From an uncultured Burkholderiales bacterium (GTDB taxonomy: Bacteria; Pseudomonadota; Gammaproteobacteria; Burkholderiales; Burkholderiaceae_C), in the NCBI GenBank assembly GCA_903880855.1, contig CAIRQX010000122.1, positions 1 to 64,000 of the forward strand: a stretch of 64,000 bases of DNA, read 5' to 3'. Positions 36,532 through 46,183 of the stretch are shown here, piece after piece (position 1 is the stretch's first letter; each line of letters opens with the position of its first letter). The position numbers and the translations under genes were made by a program. The notes beneath the pieces were generated by a model. The model ran no database searches. It saw only the letters and a program-made list of their open reading frames with translations, and was not told the DNA's origin.

Positions 36532-37467
36532 ATGCGCGCTTTTTATTCGGATCAATTTGTATTACCGCTTCCCCAGGGACACCGATTTCCCATGGGCAAG
36601 TACCGTGTTTTGCGAGACCGCTTGGCAGTTGAGATACCCGAGATACAAACCAACGTCGCTGAACCTGCCACCGATGGTGAATTGGCCTTGGTACACGCGC
36701 CGCACTACATACAGGCGGTAGCGCAAGGCACATTGGGTGACAAGGCGCAGCGAGAAATTGGCTTTCCTTGGTCGCCAGAAATGGTGGCAAGGTCCAGGCG
36801 ATCCACTGGAGCCACCATCATGGCTGCAAGGACTGCTTTGTTTGGACGCGAAGGCATTGCCGCCAATTTGGCGGGGGGAACCCACCACGCCTATGCGGAC
36901 AAAGGGAGTGGTTTTTGTGTTTTCAACGACGCGGCGGTTGCGACCCGCTTGATGCAGAGCGAATGGAGTCGCCAGCACCGACAGCCTTTGAAAGTGGCCA
37001 TCATCGATCTAGATGTGCACCAAGGCAATGGAACCGCGCACATATTTGGAAAAGATGACTCGGTTTTCACGCTCTCTATCCACGGCGCCAGAAATTTTCC
37101 TTTTGCCAAAGAAACTAGCGATTTGGACTTGGAACTGCCAGATGGTTGCGACGACAGCGCCTATTTACAAGCATTAGAAAAAGCATTGGAGACCCTGGAA
37201 AACCGCTTTGAACCTGGCTTGGTGATTTATCTGGCTGGCGCCGACCCACATGAAGGCGATCGACTAGGCCGCCTGAAGTTGAGCTTTGATGGCCTTGAGG
37301 CAAGAGATCGACGGGTGTTCGACTGGGCCTACCAAAAAGCGGTTCCAATGGCTTTCGCTATGGCCGGAGGTTACGGCGAGAACATTGCCGACACGGTGCA
37401 GGTGCAAATGAATACCTACCGTGTCGCCTATGCGTATTGGCAACGCTGGCAAAATCGCAGCTTATGA
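36532..37467 (+). CDS. Histone deacetylase family protein
   Basis: A 311-residue class of the arginase/deacetylase fold (AcuC/HDAC-like). Metal and catalytic motifs are present: GGTHHAYADKGSGFCVFND carries the His-His pair, IIDLDVHQGNGTA carries Asp and His ligands, and YLAGADPHEGDRLG supplies the third Asp. The reaction is Zn-dependent deacetylation of a protein lysine or small acetylated amine; the substrate is not known. Its stop overlaps the thioesterase start by four bases (ATGA). Confidence 0.9.
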   Translation: MRAFYSDQFVLPLPQGHRFPMGKYRVLRDRLAVEIPEIQTNVAEPATDGELALVHAPHYIQAVAQGTLGDKAQREIGFPWSPEMVARSRRSTGATIMAARTALFGREGIAANLAGGTHHAYADKGSGFCVFNDAAVATRLMQSEWSRQHRQPLKVAIIDLDVHQGNGTAHIFGKDDSVFTLSIHGARNFPFAKETSDLDLELPDGCDDSAYLQALEKALETLENRFEPGLVIYLAGADPHEGDRLGRLKLSFDGLEARDRRVFDWAYQKAVPMAFAMAGGYGENIADTVQVQMNTYRVAYAYWQRWQNRSL

Positions 37468-37913
37468 GTGAAAAACCTATCGAACGCGTCTTGCCTCAGT
37501 CGCGTAGTACTTTCAAAGTGTTTCGACAAATCACCACGCGTTGGGAAGACAACGATGTGTACGGCCACATTAACAACGCTGTCTATTACAGCTATGTAGA
37601 TACTGCGGTTAACGCGCATCTCATTGCGCAAGGGGCTCTAGACATCCATGCCGGCAAAACGATTGGCTTGGTGATCGAGAACCATTGCAACTTTTTTGCG
37701 CCTCTGGCCTTTCCGCAAACCATTGAAGCGGGTATCCGCGTCAGCAAAATCGGCAAATCCAGTGTCAGGTACGAAGTAGGATTGTTTGCAGAAGGCGAAG
37801 ACCTTTGTGCAGCCTTGGCCCACTTCATCCACGTCTATGTCAACCTCCATGACAGACGTCCCGTCACAAACCTGCCCCCCGAATTACAAAATGTTTTGGA
37901 GAAATTGAGATGA
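37464..37913 (+). CDS. Acyl-CoA thioesterase, hotdog fold (4-hydroxybenzoyl-CoA thioesterase type)
   Basis: A 149-residue single hotdog-domain protein. RWEDNDVYGHINNAVYY near residue 30 is the 4HBT-family catalytic loop with its aspartate; KIGKSSVRYEVGLF forms the long strand of the fold. It would hydrolyse an acyl- or aroyl-CoA. ATG 37464 overlaps the deacetylase stop, and its own stop overlaps the nitroreductase start, making a three-gene coupled operon. Confidence 0.88.
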   Translation: MSEKPIERVLPQSRSTFKVFRQITTRWEDNDVYGHINNAVYYSYVDTAVNAHLIAQGALDIHAGKTIGLVIENHCNFFAPLAFPQTIEAGIRVSKIGKSSVRYEVGLFAEGEDLCAALAHFIHVYVNLHDRRPVTNLPPELQNVLEKLR

Positions 37914-38620
37914 CCACTCCCGTAAGCGACAGCCAAGCCGTTGACCATGCCATCACTTCGCGCATGTCAGCCCGTGCTTTCACGAACCAAGCTGTGCCCA
38001 AAGCCTTAATCACCGAGATCTTGCAAGTTGCAAGCCGCGCACCATCGGGCACCAACACCCAGCCTTGGAAAGTCTATGTATTGCAAGGCAAGAGCCGTGA
38101 CACCTTGGTTGAAAAAGTCTGTGCAGTGCATGACGCCATGCGTGCCAATCCAGAAGTGGCCAAGCAATACCAAGAGCAATATGACTACTACCCCACGCAG
38201 TGGGTCAGCCCATATATCGACCGTCGCCGGGAAAACGGTTGGAGTCTGTACGGCCTATTAGGTATTGGAAAAGGCGACAAAGACAAGATGCATTTGCAGC
38301 ACCAACGCAATTTCAAATTCTTTGATGCCCCCGTGGGAATGATGTTCACCCTCGACCCCATCATGGGCCGAGGCTCGATGTTTGATTACGGCATGTTTGT
38401 GCAAAACATCATGTTGGCGGCACGCGCGCGTGGTTTGCATACATGCCCGCAAGCTGCTTGGAATCACTTCCATAGCATCATCCTGCCGCACATTGGTGCG
38501 GGTGAGGGCGAGATGCTAGTGTGCGGTTTGTCGCTTGGATGGGCGGATACCTCAGACAAGGTGAATACTTTTACAACACCGCGCGTTCCTGCTGAAGAAT
38601 TTACCCATTGGCGCGATTGA
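37910..38620 (+). CDS. Nitroreductase family protein
   Basis: A 236-residue FMN-dependent oxidoreductase. The N-terminal [15 protein letters not shown] and [13 protein letters not shown] motifs bind FMN phosphate, and [21 protein letters not shown] is the conserved core helix region. Members reduce nitroaromatics, quinones or enones with NAD(P)H; the physiological substrate is unknown. It is the last gene of the deacetylase-thioesterase-nitroreductase operon and ends 4 bases before pncB. Confidence 0.88.
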   Translation: MTTPVSDSQAVDHAITSRMSARAFTNQAVPKALITEILQVASRAPSGTNTQPWKVYVLQGKSRDTLVEKVCAVHDAMRANPEVAKQYQEQYDYYPTQWVSPYIDRRRENGWSLYGLLGIGKGDKDKMHLQHQRNFKFFDAPVGMMFTLDPIMGRGSMFDYGMFVQNIMLAARARGLHTCPQAAWNHFHSIILPHIGAGEGEMLVCGLSLGWADTSDKVNTFTTPRVPAEEFTHWRD

Positions 38621-38624
38621 CCCC

Positions 38625-39809
38625 ATGATCATCACCAGTCTGCTTGACACAGACCTCTATAAATTCACCATGATGCAGGCTGTGCTGCATCAGTTTCCTC
38701 GCGCGCAAGTTACTTATAAATTTAAATGCCGTAATCTTGGAATTGCGCTGGCGCCTTATGTGCAGGAAATTCGAGGCGAAATTAAATCCTTGTGCAGTTT
38801 GAAATTCCAAGACGACGAGCTGGGATGGTTACGCAGCCTGCGTTTTATAAAAAGTGATTTCGTTGACTTCCTTGGTCTATTTCGACTGAACGAAAAATAC
38901 ATACAAGTCACCCCTACACAAAACGGTGAGATCGACATCACCATCCAAGGACCTTGGTTACACACCATATTGTTTGAGATTCCTGTGTTGGCCATTGTGA
39001 ACGAGGTGTATTTTCGTAATACCCAAAAAGTGCCAGATTTCGTTGAAGGCCGCAATCGCCTCGAGAGAAAAATAGAAACCTTACGCGCTGAACGACTCAG
39101 TGATTTAAAAATTGCTGACTACGGTACCCGCCGCCGTTTTTCAAAAGCTTGGCATGAAGAGTTGTTGCGTGTGCTCTCCGTCAAATTAGGCACAGAGCCT
39201 ATTGGACAGTTAGCGGGTACAAGCAATGCACTATTTGCGATGAAGTTGAATTTGCGCCCGCTTGGCACGATGGCCCATGAATATTTACAAGCCTGTCAAG
39301 CCCTAGGGCCTCGTCTAAGAGACAGCCAAGTGTTTGGCTTTGAGACCTGGGCACGTGAATACCGTGGCGACTTGGGCATTGCCTTGAGTGACGTCTACGG
39401 CATTGAACCGTTCTTGCGTGACTTCGACATGTATTTCTGTAAGTTGTTTGACGGTGCTCGCCATGACAGTGGCGATCCGTTCACGTGGGGTGAGCGCATG
39501 ATCGAACACTACCGGCAAAACCGTGTTGACCCCATGACCAAGACGTTGATCTTCAGTGATGGGTTGACGGTCGAGCGCATCATCGCCCTCTACCAACAGT
39601 TCAGAGGACGTTGCCAACTTGCTTTCGGAATTGGTACCAATCTGACCAACGATCTGGGCTACGAGCCCTTGCAAATAGTGATCAAGATGGTGGAATGCAA
39701 CGGCCAACCTGTGGCTAAGCTTTCAGATACGCCCTCTAAAAACATGTGCGAAGACCAAAACTACTTGGCGTATTTACGCCAAGTGTTTGGTATTGCATCG
39801 CCAACCTAA
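38625..39809 (+). CDS. pncB: Nicotinate phosphoribosyltransferase
   Basis: A 394-residue enzyme that joins nicotinate and PRPP to nicotinate mononucleotide with ATP in NAD salvage. The N-terminus [16 protein letters not shown], the YGTRRRFS segment with the regulatory histidine region, [10 protein letters not shown] and [10 protein letters not shown] are all PncB signatures. Start is close to the nitroreductase stop, and 9 bases separate it from nhaD. Confidence 0.95.
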   Translation: MIITSLLDTDLYKFTMMQAVLHQFPRAQVTYKFKCRNLGIALAPYVQEIRGEIKSLCSLKFQDDELGWLRSLRFIKSDFVDFLGLFRLNEKYIQVTPTQNGEIDITIQGPWLHTILFEIPVLAIVNEVYFRNTQKVPDFVEGRNRLERKIETLRAERLSDLKIADYGTRRRFSKAWHEELLRVLSVKLGTEPIGQLAGTSNALFAMKLNLRPLGTMAHEYLQACQALGPRLRDSQVFGFETWAREYRGDLGIALSDVYGIEPFLRDFDMYFCKLFDGARHDSGDPFTWGERMIEHYRQNRVDPMTKTLIFSDGLTVERIIALYQQFRGRCQLAFGIGTNLTNDLGYEPLQIVIKMVECNGQPVAKLSDTPSKNMCEDQNYLAYLRQVFGIASPT

Positions 39810-39818
39810 AGGCCGCCG

Positions 39819-41093
39819 ATGGTTACATTGCTCATCATTATTTTTGCCATCACCTATGCGGCTATTGCCTTCGAACATCCGCTCAAAATCAATAAATCGG
39901 CTTCAGCTTTATTGGGAGCAGGGCTGCTATGGGCCATTTATGCGCTTGCTTCTACTGACTATGCGCAAATTAACCAAGAGTTATCAACCAGCTTAATCAG
40001 TACCGCGCAAATTGTTTTCTTTTTGATGGCTGCTATGGCCATTGTTGAGGTTGTAGATGCACACCAAGGCTTTGATGTGGTGACTGCAAGAATCAATACG
40101 CAAAGCTTGCCGATGTTGCTGTGGATTATTTGTTGGGTAGCTTTTTTCCTAAGCTCAATTTTGGATAACTTAACAACGACCATTGTGATGATTTCTTTGG
40201 TCCGTAAGCTCCTCGACAGCCGAGAAGATAGATTGTTTTTCGCTGGAATGATCGTGATCGCTGCAAATGCTGGGGGTGCATGGTCACCCATTGGTGATGT
40301 GACAACGACCATGCTTTGGATCGGGGGGCAGATTACTCCGCTCGCAATTATCCAAACCCTGTTCTTACCTTCACTGGTAAATCTCTTGGCACCACTTTTG
40401 GTCGTTAGTTGGATGTTGCGGGGTAAACGTGTGATGGCCCCTGCCCAGATTGAATCAACCGATGGGTTTTCTACCTCGGTTTTTGAGAGGAACACCATGT
40501 TCTTCTTGGGCCTTGGCGTATTGGTTGCTGTACCGGCTTTCAAAACAGTCACCCACTTACCTCCATTCATGGGGGTTCTATTGGGATTAGGGCTGCTTTG
40601 GATAGTGGGTGATTTGATACATAAAGATAAATCTTTCGAAGCCAGAAACCATCTTGACCTGTCTACCGCCTTGTCTCGGATCGATATGTCATCGATTGTG
40701 TTTTTTATCGGAATTCTTCTTGCGGTCTCTATTCTTGAACACACGCATGTTCTTTCTTCCCTTGCTGCGTGGCTTGATGAAACTGTGGGTCGACTAGATT
40801 TGATTGTTTTATTGATCGGACTGGTGAGCGCTGTTGTAGATAACGTACCTTTAGTCGCCGCTTCAATGGGGATGTATAGCCTTGAAAAGTACCCTGCAGA
40901 CAGTTTTATATGGGAGTTTCTTGCCTATTGCGCGGGTACAGGCGGATCCATATTGATCATCGGTTCAGCAGCGGGTGTTGCTGCGATGGGAATAGAAAAG
41001 ATAGATTTCGTGTGGTACTTGAAAAAAATCAGTGGACTTGCTTTTATTGGATACATTGCAGGTGCACTTGTATACATGGCTGAGTTCGCCTGA
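39819..41093 (+). CDS. nhaD: Na+/H+ antiporter, NhaD type
   Basis: A 424-residue membrane protein with about 12 hydrophobic segments. DNLTTTIVMISLVRKLL, ANAGGAWSPIGDVTTTMLWIGG, and DNVPLVAASMGMY are the paired inverted-repeat motifs of the NhaD/ArsB ion-transporter group. It would exchange Na+ or Li+ for H+ at the inner membrane. No regulator is adjacent. Confidence 0.92.
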   Translation: MVTLLIIIFAITYAAIAFEHPLKINKSASALLGAGLLWAIYALASTDYAQINQELSTSLISTAQIVFFLMAAMAIVEVVDAHQGFDVVTARINTQSLPMLLWIICWVAFFLSSILDNLTTTIVMISLVRKLLDSREDRLFFAGMIVIAANAGGAWSPIGDVTTTMLWIGGQITPLAIIQTLFLPSLVNLLAPLLVVSWMLRGKRVMAPAQIESTDGFSTSVFERNTMFFLGLGVLVAVPAFKTVTHLPPFMGVLLGLGLLWIVGDLIHKDKSFEARNHLDLSTALSRIDMSSIVFFIGILLAVSILEHTHVLSSLAAWLDETVGRLDLIVLLIGLVSAVVDNVPLVAASMGMYSLEKYPADSFIWEFLAYCAGTGGSILIIGSAAGVAAMGIEKIDFVWYLKKISGLAFIGYIAGALVYMAEFA

Positions 41094-41118
41094 GCCTTTC
41101 TCTCAATCTATTGAACAT

Positions 41119-42378
41119 ATGGATATACAACTTGATTTTGTACTTGGACTTGTTGGCATAAATTTATTTTTGTTGGTTTTATTAGTTTGGCACTCCATTT
41201 CAAAATCCTCTCGCGATAACAAGCTAGACATTCAAAAATACCTTGACGAAAAATTAGACCGTTTAGAAAGAGCCTTACGTCTTGAAGTGACAGAGGCATC
41301 GCGTGATGCGCGTCAAGAACTCACACAAAACTTAGCTACCTTTCAACAAAGCCAAATTCAGCAACTCAGCCTGATGCAAAAGTCTGTGGGGGACACTTTG
41401 CACCAACAATTGCAGCAGTTACAAAAAAGCAATAGCGAAAAGCTAGATGAGATGCGTCGCACAGTCGACGAAAAATTGCAAACTACGCTTGAAAAACGTT
41501 TGTCCGAGAGTTTCAAACAAGTTGCAGAAAGATTAGAGCAAGTTCATAACGGACTGGGCCAAATGCAAAAACTGGCACAAGGCGTAGGCGACTTACAGCG
41601 CGTCCTCACCAATGTGAAGACGCGGGGCATCGTGGGCGAAGTGCAGCTAGAAGCTTTGTTAGAACAAGTCCTCACCATTGAGCAATACGCCAAGCAAGTA
41701 GAAACCAAGCCGCGCAGCAACCAGCGTGTAGATTTTGCGATTCGCTTTCCCGGTCGCGGTGGGCAAGATGGTGAACCTGTCTGGCTACCAATTGATGCGA
41801 AATTTCCGCGTGAAGACTACGAGCGTTTATTAGATGCCCATGAGCGTGCAGATGTGCTGGCGACCGAGGCCTTTTCTAAAGCATTGGAAGTGCGCATTCG
41901 TACCGAAGCCAAAAGCATCGCAGAGAGCTATCTGGCGCCACCGCACACCACCGACTTTGCAATTTTGTTTTTACCCATAGAAGGTTTGTATGCGGAAGTT
42001 TTGCGCCGACCGGGCCTTGTGGACAGCTTGCAACGCGACTACCGCGTGACTTTGGCGGGACCGACCACCTTGCTAGCCATGCTCAATAGCTTGCATATGG
42101 GTTTTCGTACGCTGGCACTGGAGCAACAGGCCTCTGAAGTCTGGAAGGTCTTGGGTGCTGTGAAAACGGAGTTCGAGCGCTACGGCGATTGGGTAGAAAA
42201 AGTACGCGAACAAGTTCAAAAAGCAGCAGACACTTTGGATAAGGCGGACACTCGTAGCCGACAAATGCGACGCGCTTTAAAAAATGTAGAAGCCTTGCCA
42301 GAAGGCGAATCACAAAAATTCTTACCACTAGTCGATGAACCGTTAGACGACACGGATAGTTTGGATACGACGCTTTGA
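41119..42378 (+). CDS. rmuC: DNA recombination protein RmuC
   Basis: A 419-residue protein with an N-terminal membrane segment (about residues 8-28), a coiled coil to about residue 150, and the RmuC nuclease-like domain with NVKTRGIVGEVQLEALLEQ, PIDAKFP and FLPIEGLYAEVLR. It limits DNA inversions and is thought to act on DNA structures at the membrane. ATG 41119 gives the membrane segment at the expected spot. Its stop overlaps the TTG start of the MFS gene. Confidence 0.93.
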   Translation: MDIQLDFVLGLVGINLFLLVLLVWHSISKSSRDNKLDIQKYLDEKLDRLERALRLEVTEASRDARQELTQNLATFQQSQIQQLSLMQKSVGDTLHQQLQQLQKSNSEKLDEMRRTVDEKLQTTLEKRLSESFKQVAERLEQVHNGLGQMQKLAQGVGDLQRVLTNVKTRGIVGEVQLEALLEQVLTIEQYAKQVETKPRSNQRVDFAIRFPGRGGQDGEPVWLPIDAKFPREDYERLLDAHERADVLATEAFSKALEVRIRTEAKSIAESYLAPPHTTDFAILFLPIEGLYAEVLRRPGLVDSLQRDYRVTLAGPTTLLAMLNSLHMGFRTLALEQQASEVWKVLGAVKTEFERYGDWVEKVREQVQKAADTLDKADTRSRQMRRALKNVEALPEGESQKFLPLVDEPLDDTDSLDTTL

Positions 42379-43526
42379 AGCGCGAACTTTTTAGATTGAT
42401 TGCAGGACAAGTTTGCCTGCATGCCTGCATGACCGGTATGCGCATGGCTACGCCTTTGATGGCCTTGCGTGCTGGAGAGAGCGCTGCGACGGTCGGTTTT
42501 CTTTTGGCCTTGTTTGCATTGACACAAGTTTTCTTGGCCTTGCCTGCTGGTCGTTATGCCGACATGCATGGGCTCAAAAGGCCAGTGGCTTGGAGCGTGT
42601 TGATGGCTAGTTTGGGTGCTGCCAGTGCAGCGATTTGGCCTAGCTTTCCGGTGTTGTGCTTTAGCGCGTTGATGACTGGTGGCGCAACTGGTGCCGCGAT
42701 CATTGCATTGCAACGTCACGTAGGGCGAGCGGCGCAAGATGTGACCGAGATGAAGCAAGTCTTTAGTTGGTTGTCAGTAGGTCCTGCTATTTCCAATTTC
42801 ATTGGCCCATTCAGCGCGGGTATTTTGATCGACTATGCAGGCTTTCAATGGGCTTATGCAGCGATGGCGGTGTTTCCCATCTTGGCCTGGTACTGGGTTC
42901 GTCAAACACATGAACTGCCCGCTGTTGTCAATCCTCCTGGGCATGAGGCAAACAGTGCATGGGATTTACTCAATGACACCATGTTTAGGCGTTTGTTGTT
43001 GGTGAACTGGTTTTTATCGGCGTGTTGGGATGTACATACCTTTGTCGTGCCTATCTTGGGTCATGAACGGGGCTTAAGTGCCTCGTCCATTGGATCCATC
43101 TTGGGTGGTTTTGCGATTGCCGCTGCTTTGATTCGGTTTTTGTTACCCATGGTTGTCGCTAAATTACAAGAGTGGCAAGTCATTACCTCGGCCATGCTGA
43201 TTACTTCTGCTTTACTAGGAATTTATCCATTTATGCAAGGTGCATTAGCGATGGGTATTTGCTCGGTATTTTTGGGCTTGTCGCTGGGGTCAGTGCAACC
43301 AATGGTGATGAGCACCTTGCATCAGATCACACCAGAGTCACGCCATGGGGAAGCTTTGGGGTTGCGCTTGATGGGCATCAACGCATCGAGCGTGTTGATG
43401 CCTATGTTGTTTGGTGTAGCGGGCACGGTGATTGGTGTGGGCGCTGTTTTCTGGTGTGTGTCTTTAGCGGTGGGTCTAGGCTCTCGCAGCGCGTATTTGC
43501 TCAGAGTGCATAAAAAGCACGAATAA
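42375..43526 (+). CDS. Major facilitator superfamily transporter
   Basis: A 383-residue carrier with about 12 membrane helices. The loop between helices 2 and 3 reads GRYADMHGLKRP, the classic G-x3-D-x2-G-x-R/K MFS motif. I use the TTG start that overlaps the rmuC stop, because it includes all of helix 1; a later ATG near 42429 would cut into it. Drug or metabolite efflux is possible, but the substrate is unknown. The 3' end overlaps the convergent LOG-family gene by 26 bases. Confidence 0.82.
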   Translation: MKRELFRLIAGQVCLHACMTGMRMATPLMALRAGESAATVGFLLALFALTQVFLALPAGRYADMHGLKRPVAWSVLMASLGAASAAIWPSFPVLCFSALMTGGATGAAIIALQRHVGRAAQDVTEMKQVFSWLSVGPAISNFIGPFSAGILIDYAGFQWAYAAMAVFPILAWYWVRQTHELPAVVNPPGHEANSAWDLLNDTMFRRLLLVNWFLSACWDVHTFVVPILGHERGLSASSIGSILGGFAIAAALIRFLLPMVVAKLQEWQVITSAMLITSALLGIYPFMQGALAMGICSVFLGLSLGSVQPMVMSTLHQITPESRHGEALGLRLMGINASSVLMPMLFGVAGTVIGVGAVFWCVSLAVGLGSRSAYLLRVHKKHE

Positions 43527-44364
43527 CTTCCCACGCATCTTCTACCGTGTCGACATAGTGAAACAGTTGTAAGTCTTCCTCGGCAATCACACCTTCTTCC
43601 AGCATGTTTTCTGGATGAAATACTTTTTTCCAGTACTCGGTTCCGAACAACACAATGGGTACGGGCTTTGCCTTTTTGCATTGCACCAAGGTTAAGGTTT
43701 CGAACAATTCGTCCATCGTGCCAAAGCCGCCAGGAAACGCTACCAATGCCTTGGCCCGCATCATGAAATGCATTTTGCGTAAGGCAAAGTAGTGGAACTT
43801 AAAACTCAGTTCGGGCGTGATGTAGGGGTTAGGCGTTTGTTCATGGGGTAGGGCGATATTGAGTCCTACACTGATGCCGCCCGCTTCAGACGCGCCACGA
43901 TTGGCGGCTTCCATAATGCCGGGCCCACCGCCTGTGCATATGAAAAGCTTGTTCGGGTTGTGTTTATTGGCGCTGTATTGGGCAATCAAATGACCGAATG
44001 CACGTGCTTGCTCATAAAAGTGGGCATTACGTACCAAAGATTCTGCGCGCTTGATGTCTAGGGCCATTCCAGAGCTTATCGCCGACTCCAAAGTTTTTTG
44101 TGCTTTTTCTTGGCTTTGAAAACGCGCGCTGCCAAAAACGACAACCGTATGTTCAATGCCTTGTTCTTGTTGCGCCAAGTCGGGTTTGAGCATTTCCAAC
44201 TGAAAACGGATGCCACGCGTTTCCCGTCGCAGAAGAAATTCGGGGTCAGCAAAAGCAAGGCGATTGGATTCAGGTACTAGCGCATCACCGCTTTGGCTCT
44301 GAGCTTTCAGTATGTCCCACGCTTGCGATAAGCGCGGGTCTTGGGGGTCAAGCATTCCATCCAT
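43501..44364 (-). CDS. LOG family protein (TIGR00730-type, possible nucleotide 5'-monophosphate phosphoribohydrolase)
   Basis: A 287-residue Rossmann-fold protein. CTGGGPGIMEAANRGA and PGGFGTMDELFE are the diagnostic LOG motifs; the second carries the catalytic Arg/Glu region. Relatives release free bases from nucleoside monophosphates (cytokinin activation in plants, YgdH/PpnN in bacteria). ATG 44364 follows AAGGTGATTTTT; an in-frame GTG at 44373 is inside this ribosome-binding site. An N-terminal extension of about 90 residues precedes the core. Confidence 0.87.
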   Translation of the reverse strand: MDGMLDPQDPRLSQAWDILKAQSQSGDALVPESNRLAFADPEFLLRRETRGIRFQLEMLKPDLAQQEQGIEHTVVVFGSARFQSQEKAQKTLESAISSGMALDIKRAESLVRNAHFYEQARAFGHLIAQYSANKHNPNKLFICTGGGPGIMEAANRGASEAGGISVGLNIALPHEQTPNPYITPELSFKFHYFALRKMHFMMRAKALVAFPGGFGTMDELFETLTLVQCKKAKPVPIVLFGTEYWKKVFHPENMLEEGVIAEEDLQLFHYVDTVEDAWEVIRAFYAL

Positions 44365-44396
44365 AAAAATCACCTTGATGGTTGGTCGGAAAAATT

Positions 44397-44421
44397 AAAA
44401 AGGCCTGCAAGCAGGCCTTTT
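44397..44421 (-). terminator. Rho-independent terminator of efp
   Basis: An 11-bp stem AAAAGGCCTGC/GCAGGCCTTTT with a 2-base loop (in practice a shorter stem with a 4-base loop). On the minus strand it is followed by TAATTTTTCC, just after the efp stop at 44439. Confidence 0.82.
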
Positions 44422-44438
44422 GTTGAAGAGTTGCAGGA

Positions 44439-44993
44439 TTAAACGCGTTTACGGTATTCGCCAGTACGCGTATCGATTTCGACTTTATCACCTTGCGCCA
44501 CAAAAATAGGCACTGGCACTTCGAAACCGGTAGCAATTTTGGCGGGCTTCAATACTTTGCCAGACGTGTCGCCTTTGACTGCTGGCTCAGTCCAAGTGAT
44601 CTCACGCACGACAGTGGTGGGCAATTCAACCGAGATGGCTTTTTCGTCGTAAAAAACGACTTCAAGCGACATGCCGTCTTCAAGATAGTTCAAAGCATCG
44701 CCCATATTGCTGGCTTCGACTTCGTATTGGTTGAATTCGCTGTCCATACAAACATACATGGGGTCAGCGAAATAAGAATAGGTACATTCTTTTTTGTCCA
44801 AAATGACTTGGTCCATTTTGTCGTCTGCACGAAACACCACCTCGGTACCGAAGTTGGCGATCAAGCTTTTGAGCTTCATGCGCACAGTGGAGGAACCGCG
44901 TCCGCCACGGCTGTATTCGGTGCGCAGGACCACCATGGGGTCTTTACCATGCATGATGACGTTGCCGACGCGTATTTCTTGAGCGGTTTTCAT
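44439..44993 (-). CDS. efp: Translation elongation factor P, arginine-32 type
   Basis: A 184-residue factor that enters the ribosomal E site and relieves stalling at polyproline. The loop tip reads SRGGRGSS with Arg32, the residue that is rhamnosylated by EarP, in place of the lysine found in E. coli. The C-terminus GEYRKRV is typical. ATG 44993 gives the family N-terminus [10 protein letters not shown]; the upstream frame to 45086 is not conserved. earP is directly upstream, so modifier and target share an operon. Confidence 0.97.
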   Translation of the reverse strand: MKTAQEIRVGNVIMHGKDPMVVLRTEYSRGGRGSSTVRMKLKSLIANFGTEVVFRADDKMDQVILDKKECTYSYFADPMYVCMDSEFNQYEVEASNMGDALNYLEDGMSLEVVFYDEKAISVELPTTVVREITWTEPAVKGDTSGKVLKPAKIATGFEVPVPIFVAQGDKVEIDTRTGEYRKRV

Positions 44994-45066
44994 AGGTGAA
45001 GTTCTTGTAAGTGAATGAGAGATTTCCGAAGCTTTTAGCCGCTTGGAAAGCGCAAAGCCCCTGATT

Positions 45067-46143
45067 TTAGCGTTTTTGGGACACAAATCGCTCTAATTGT
45101 GTGACCAAGTCTTCTTGGCGCTCTAATTGGCTCGCATTTTGACGGGCCCAAGTTGTCCAGTTTTCGAAGTGTTTTTGCTCTATTGAGGGTAATGGGGTGC
45201 CACTAATGCCATTCCAAAAAGCATGGATGGCCGCCAAATCTTGGGGCATTTGCAGAGTTTCACAAAAGGCTTGTAGCTTTCTGTGGTGCGCCTGATCGTC
45301 TTGCGGATAAATGTGCCAAACAAAGGGCTTACCAGCCCATAAAGCCCGAATAACGGAGTCTTCTCCTCGCACGAAGTTCAAGTCACACGCCCATAGCAAA
45401 TGGTCGTAATTGGTTTGGCTCAGGTACGGCAACTGTTCAATCTGCAAGTGGCCTGCACCGCTGGCAGGTATTTGCAAAACATTTAATGCTTGCGCAACAG
45501 CTTGTTGCGATCGTCCTTGCGTGACTAGGAGGTTGGTAGGCGTTTTATTGATGACCAATTGCTTGAGTAAATCTTGCAAGGCGCTAGGTTCGTAACAAAA
45601 CAGCGATATCCAACGCGTTTGTGGATGCGCTTTAGTTTTAGATATTTGAGGTGCGTAGCGCGCTAGCCATGCATTGCGGTCGAATGCGGATTGCCTTTGC
45701 TTTAAATCGGTCTCGCGTATCAAGCCGCCTGTGCCATTGACAAAGCCTGGGTAAAAAAACCATTTGATCTGACCTTTGGCGGTGCCTTGCATAACTGGGG
45801 ATGCTAAACCGTGAGATTGCGTGACATAGCCTTCTGCGCTCAAGTATTCAAGGTTTATCCAAGTTGATCTCTGCTGTGCAATCAAGTTCTCGATAGGGGT
45901 AGGCAGTTTGCAACCAAAAGCTTCGATGACTACATCACCCAACTTCAAAGCGGTCTCAGCATCAGACCAATTGGATACTTCAACTTTGGGGTGACCGTGG
46001 GGTGCCATCCAAGCCAACGCGCTGGCATCGTCCACCCAAAGGCGAACGGAATGTCCGCGTTCGGCTAATTCAACGGCCAAACGCCAACTGACCCCGAGGT
46101 CGCCGTGGTTGTCGATGACGTGGCAAAAAATATCCCACTGCAA
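45067..46143 (-). CDS. earP: EF-P arginine rhamnosyltransferase EarP
   Basis: A 358-residue GT-B-like glycosyltransferase (formerly DUF2331) that adds rhamnose from dTDP-rhamnose to Arg32 of EF-P. The N-terminus [22 protein letters not shown] and the C-terminal [24 protein letters not shown] (catalytic Asp/Glu region, quoted in parts) are diagnostic. I start it at TTG 46143 with GGGTGA upstream, matching the usual MQWDIF start; a GTG at 46158 or ATG at 46233 would run into uvrC. It overlaps no gene but is only 40 bases from divergent uvrC. Confidence 0.92.
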   Translation of the reverse strand: MQWDIFCHVIDNHGDLGVSWRLAVELAERGHSVRLWVDDASALAWMAPHGHPKVEVSNWSDAETALKLGDVVIEAFGCKLPTPIENLIAQQRSTWINLEYLSAEGYVTQSHGLASPVMQGTAKGQIKWFFYPGFVNGTGGLIRETDLKQRQSAFDRNAWLARYAPQISKTKAHPQTRWISLFCYEPSALQDLLKQLVINKTPTNLLVTQGRSQQAVAQALNVLQIPASGAGHLQIEQLPYLSQTNYDHLLWACDLNFVRGEDSVIRALWAGKPFVWHIYPQDDQAHHRKLQAFCETLQMPQDLAAIHAFWNGISGTPLPSIEQKHFENWTTWARQNASQLERQEDLVTQLERFVSQKR

Positions 46144-46183
46144 AAGTTTGGAAGTCACCCGCGAGATTGTCCACAATACGCAG

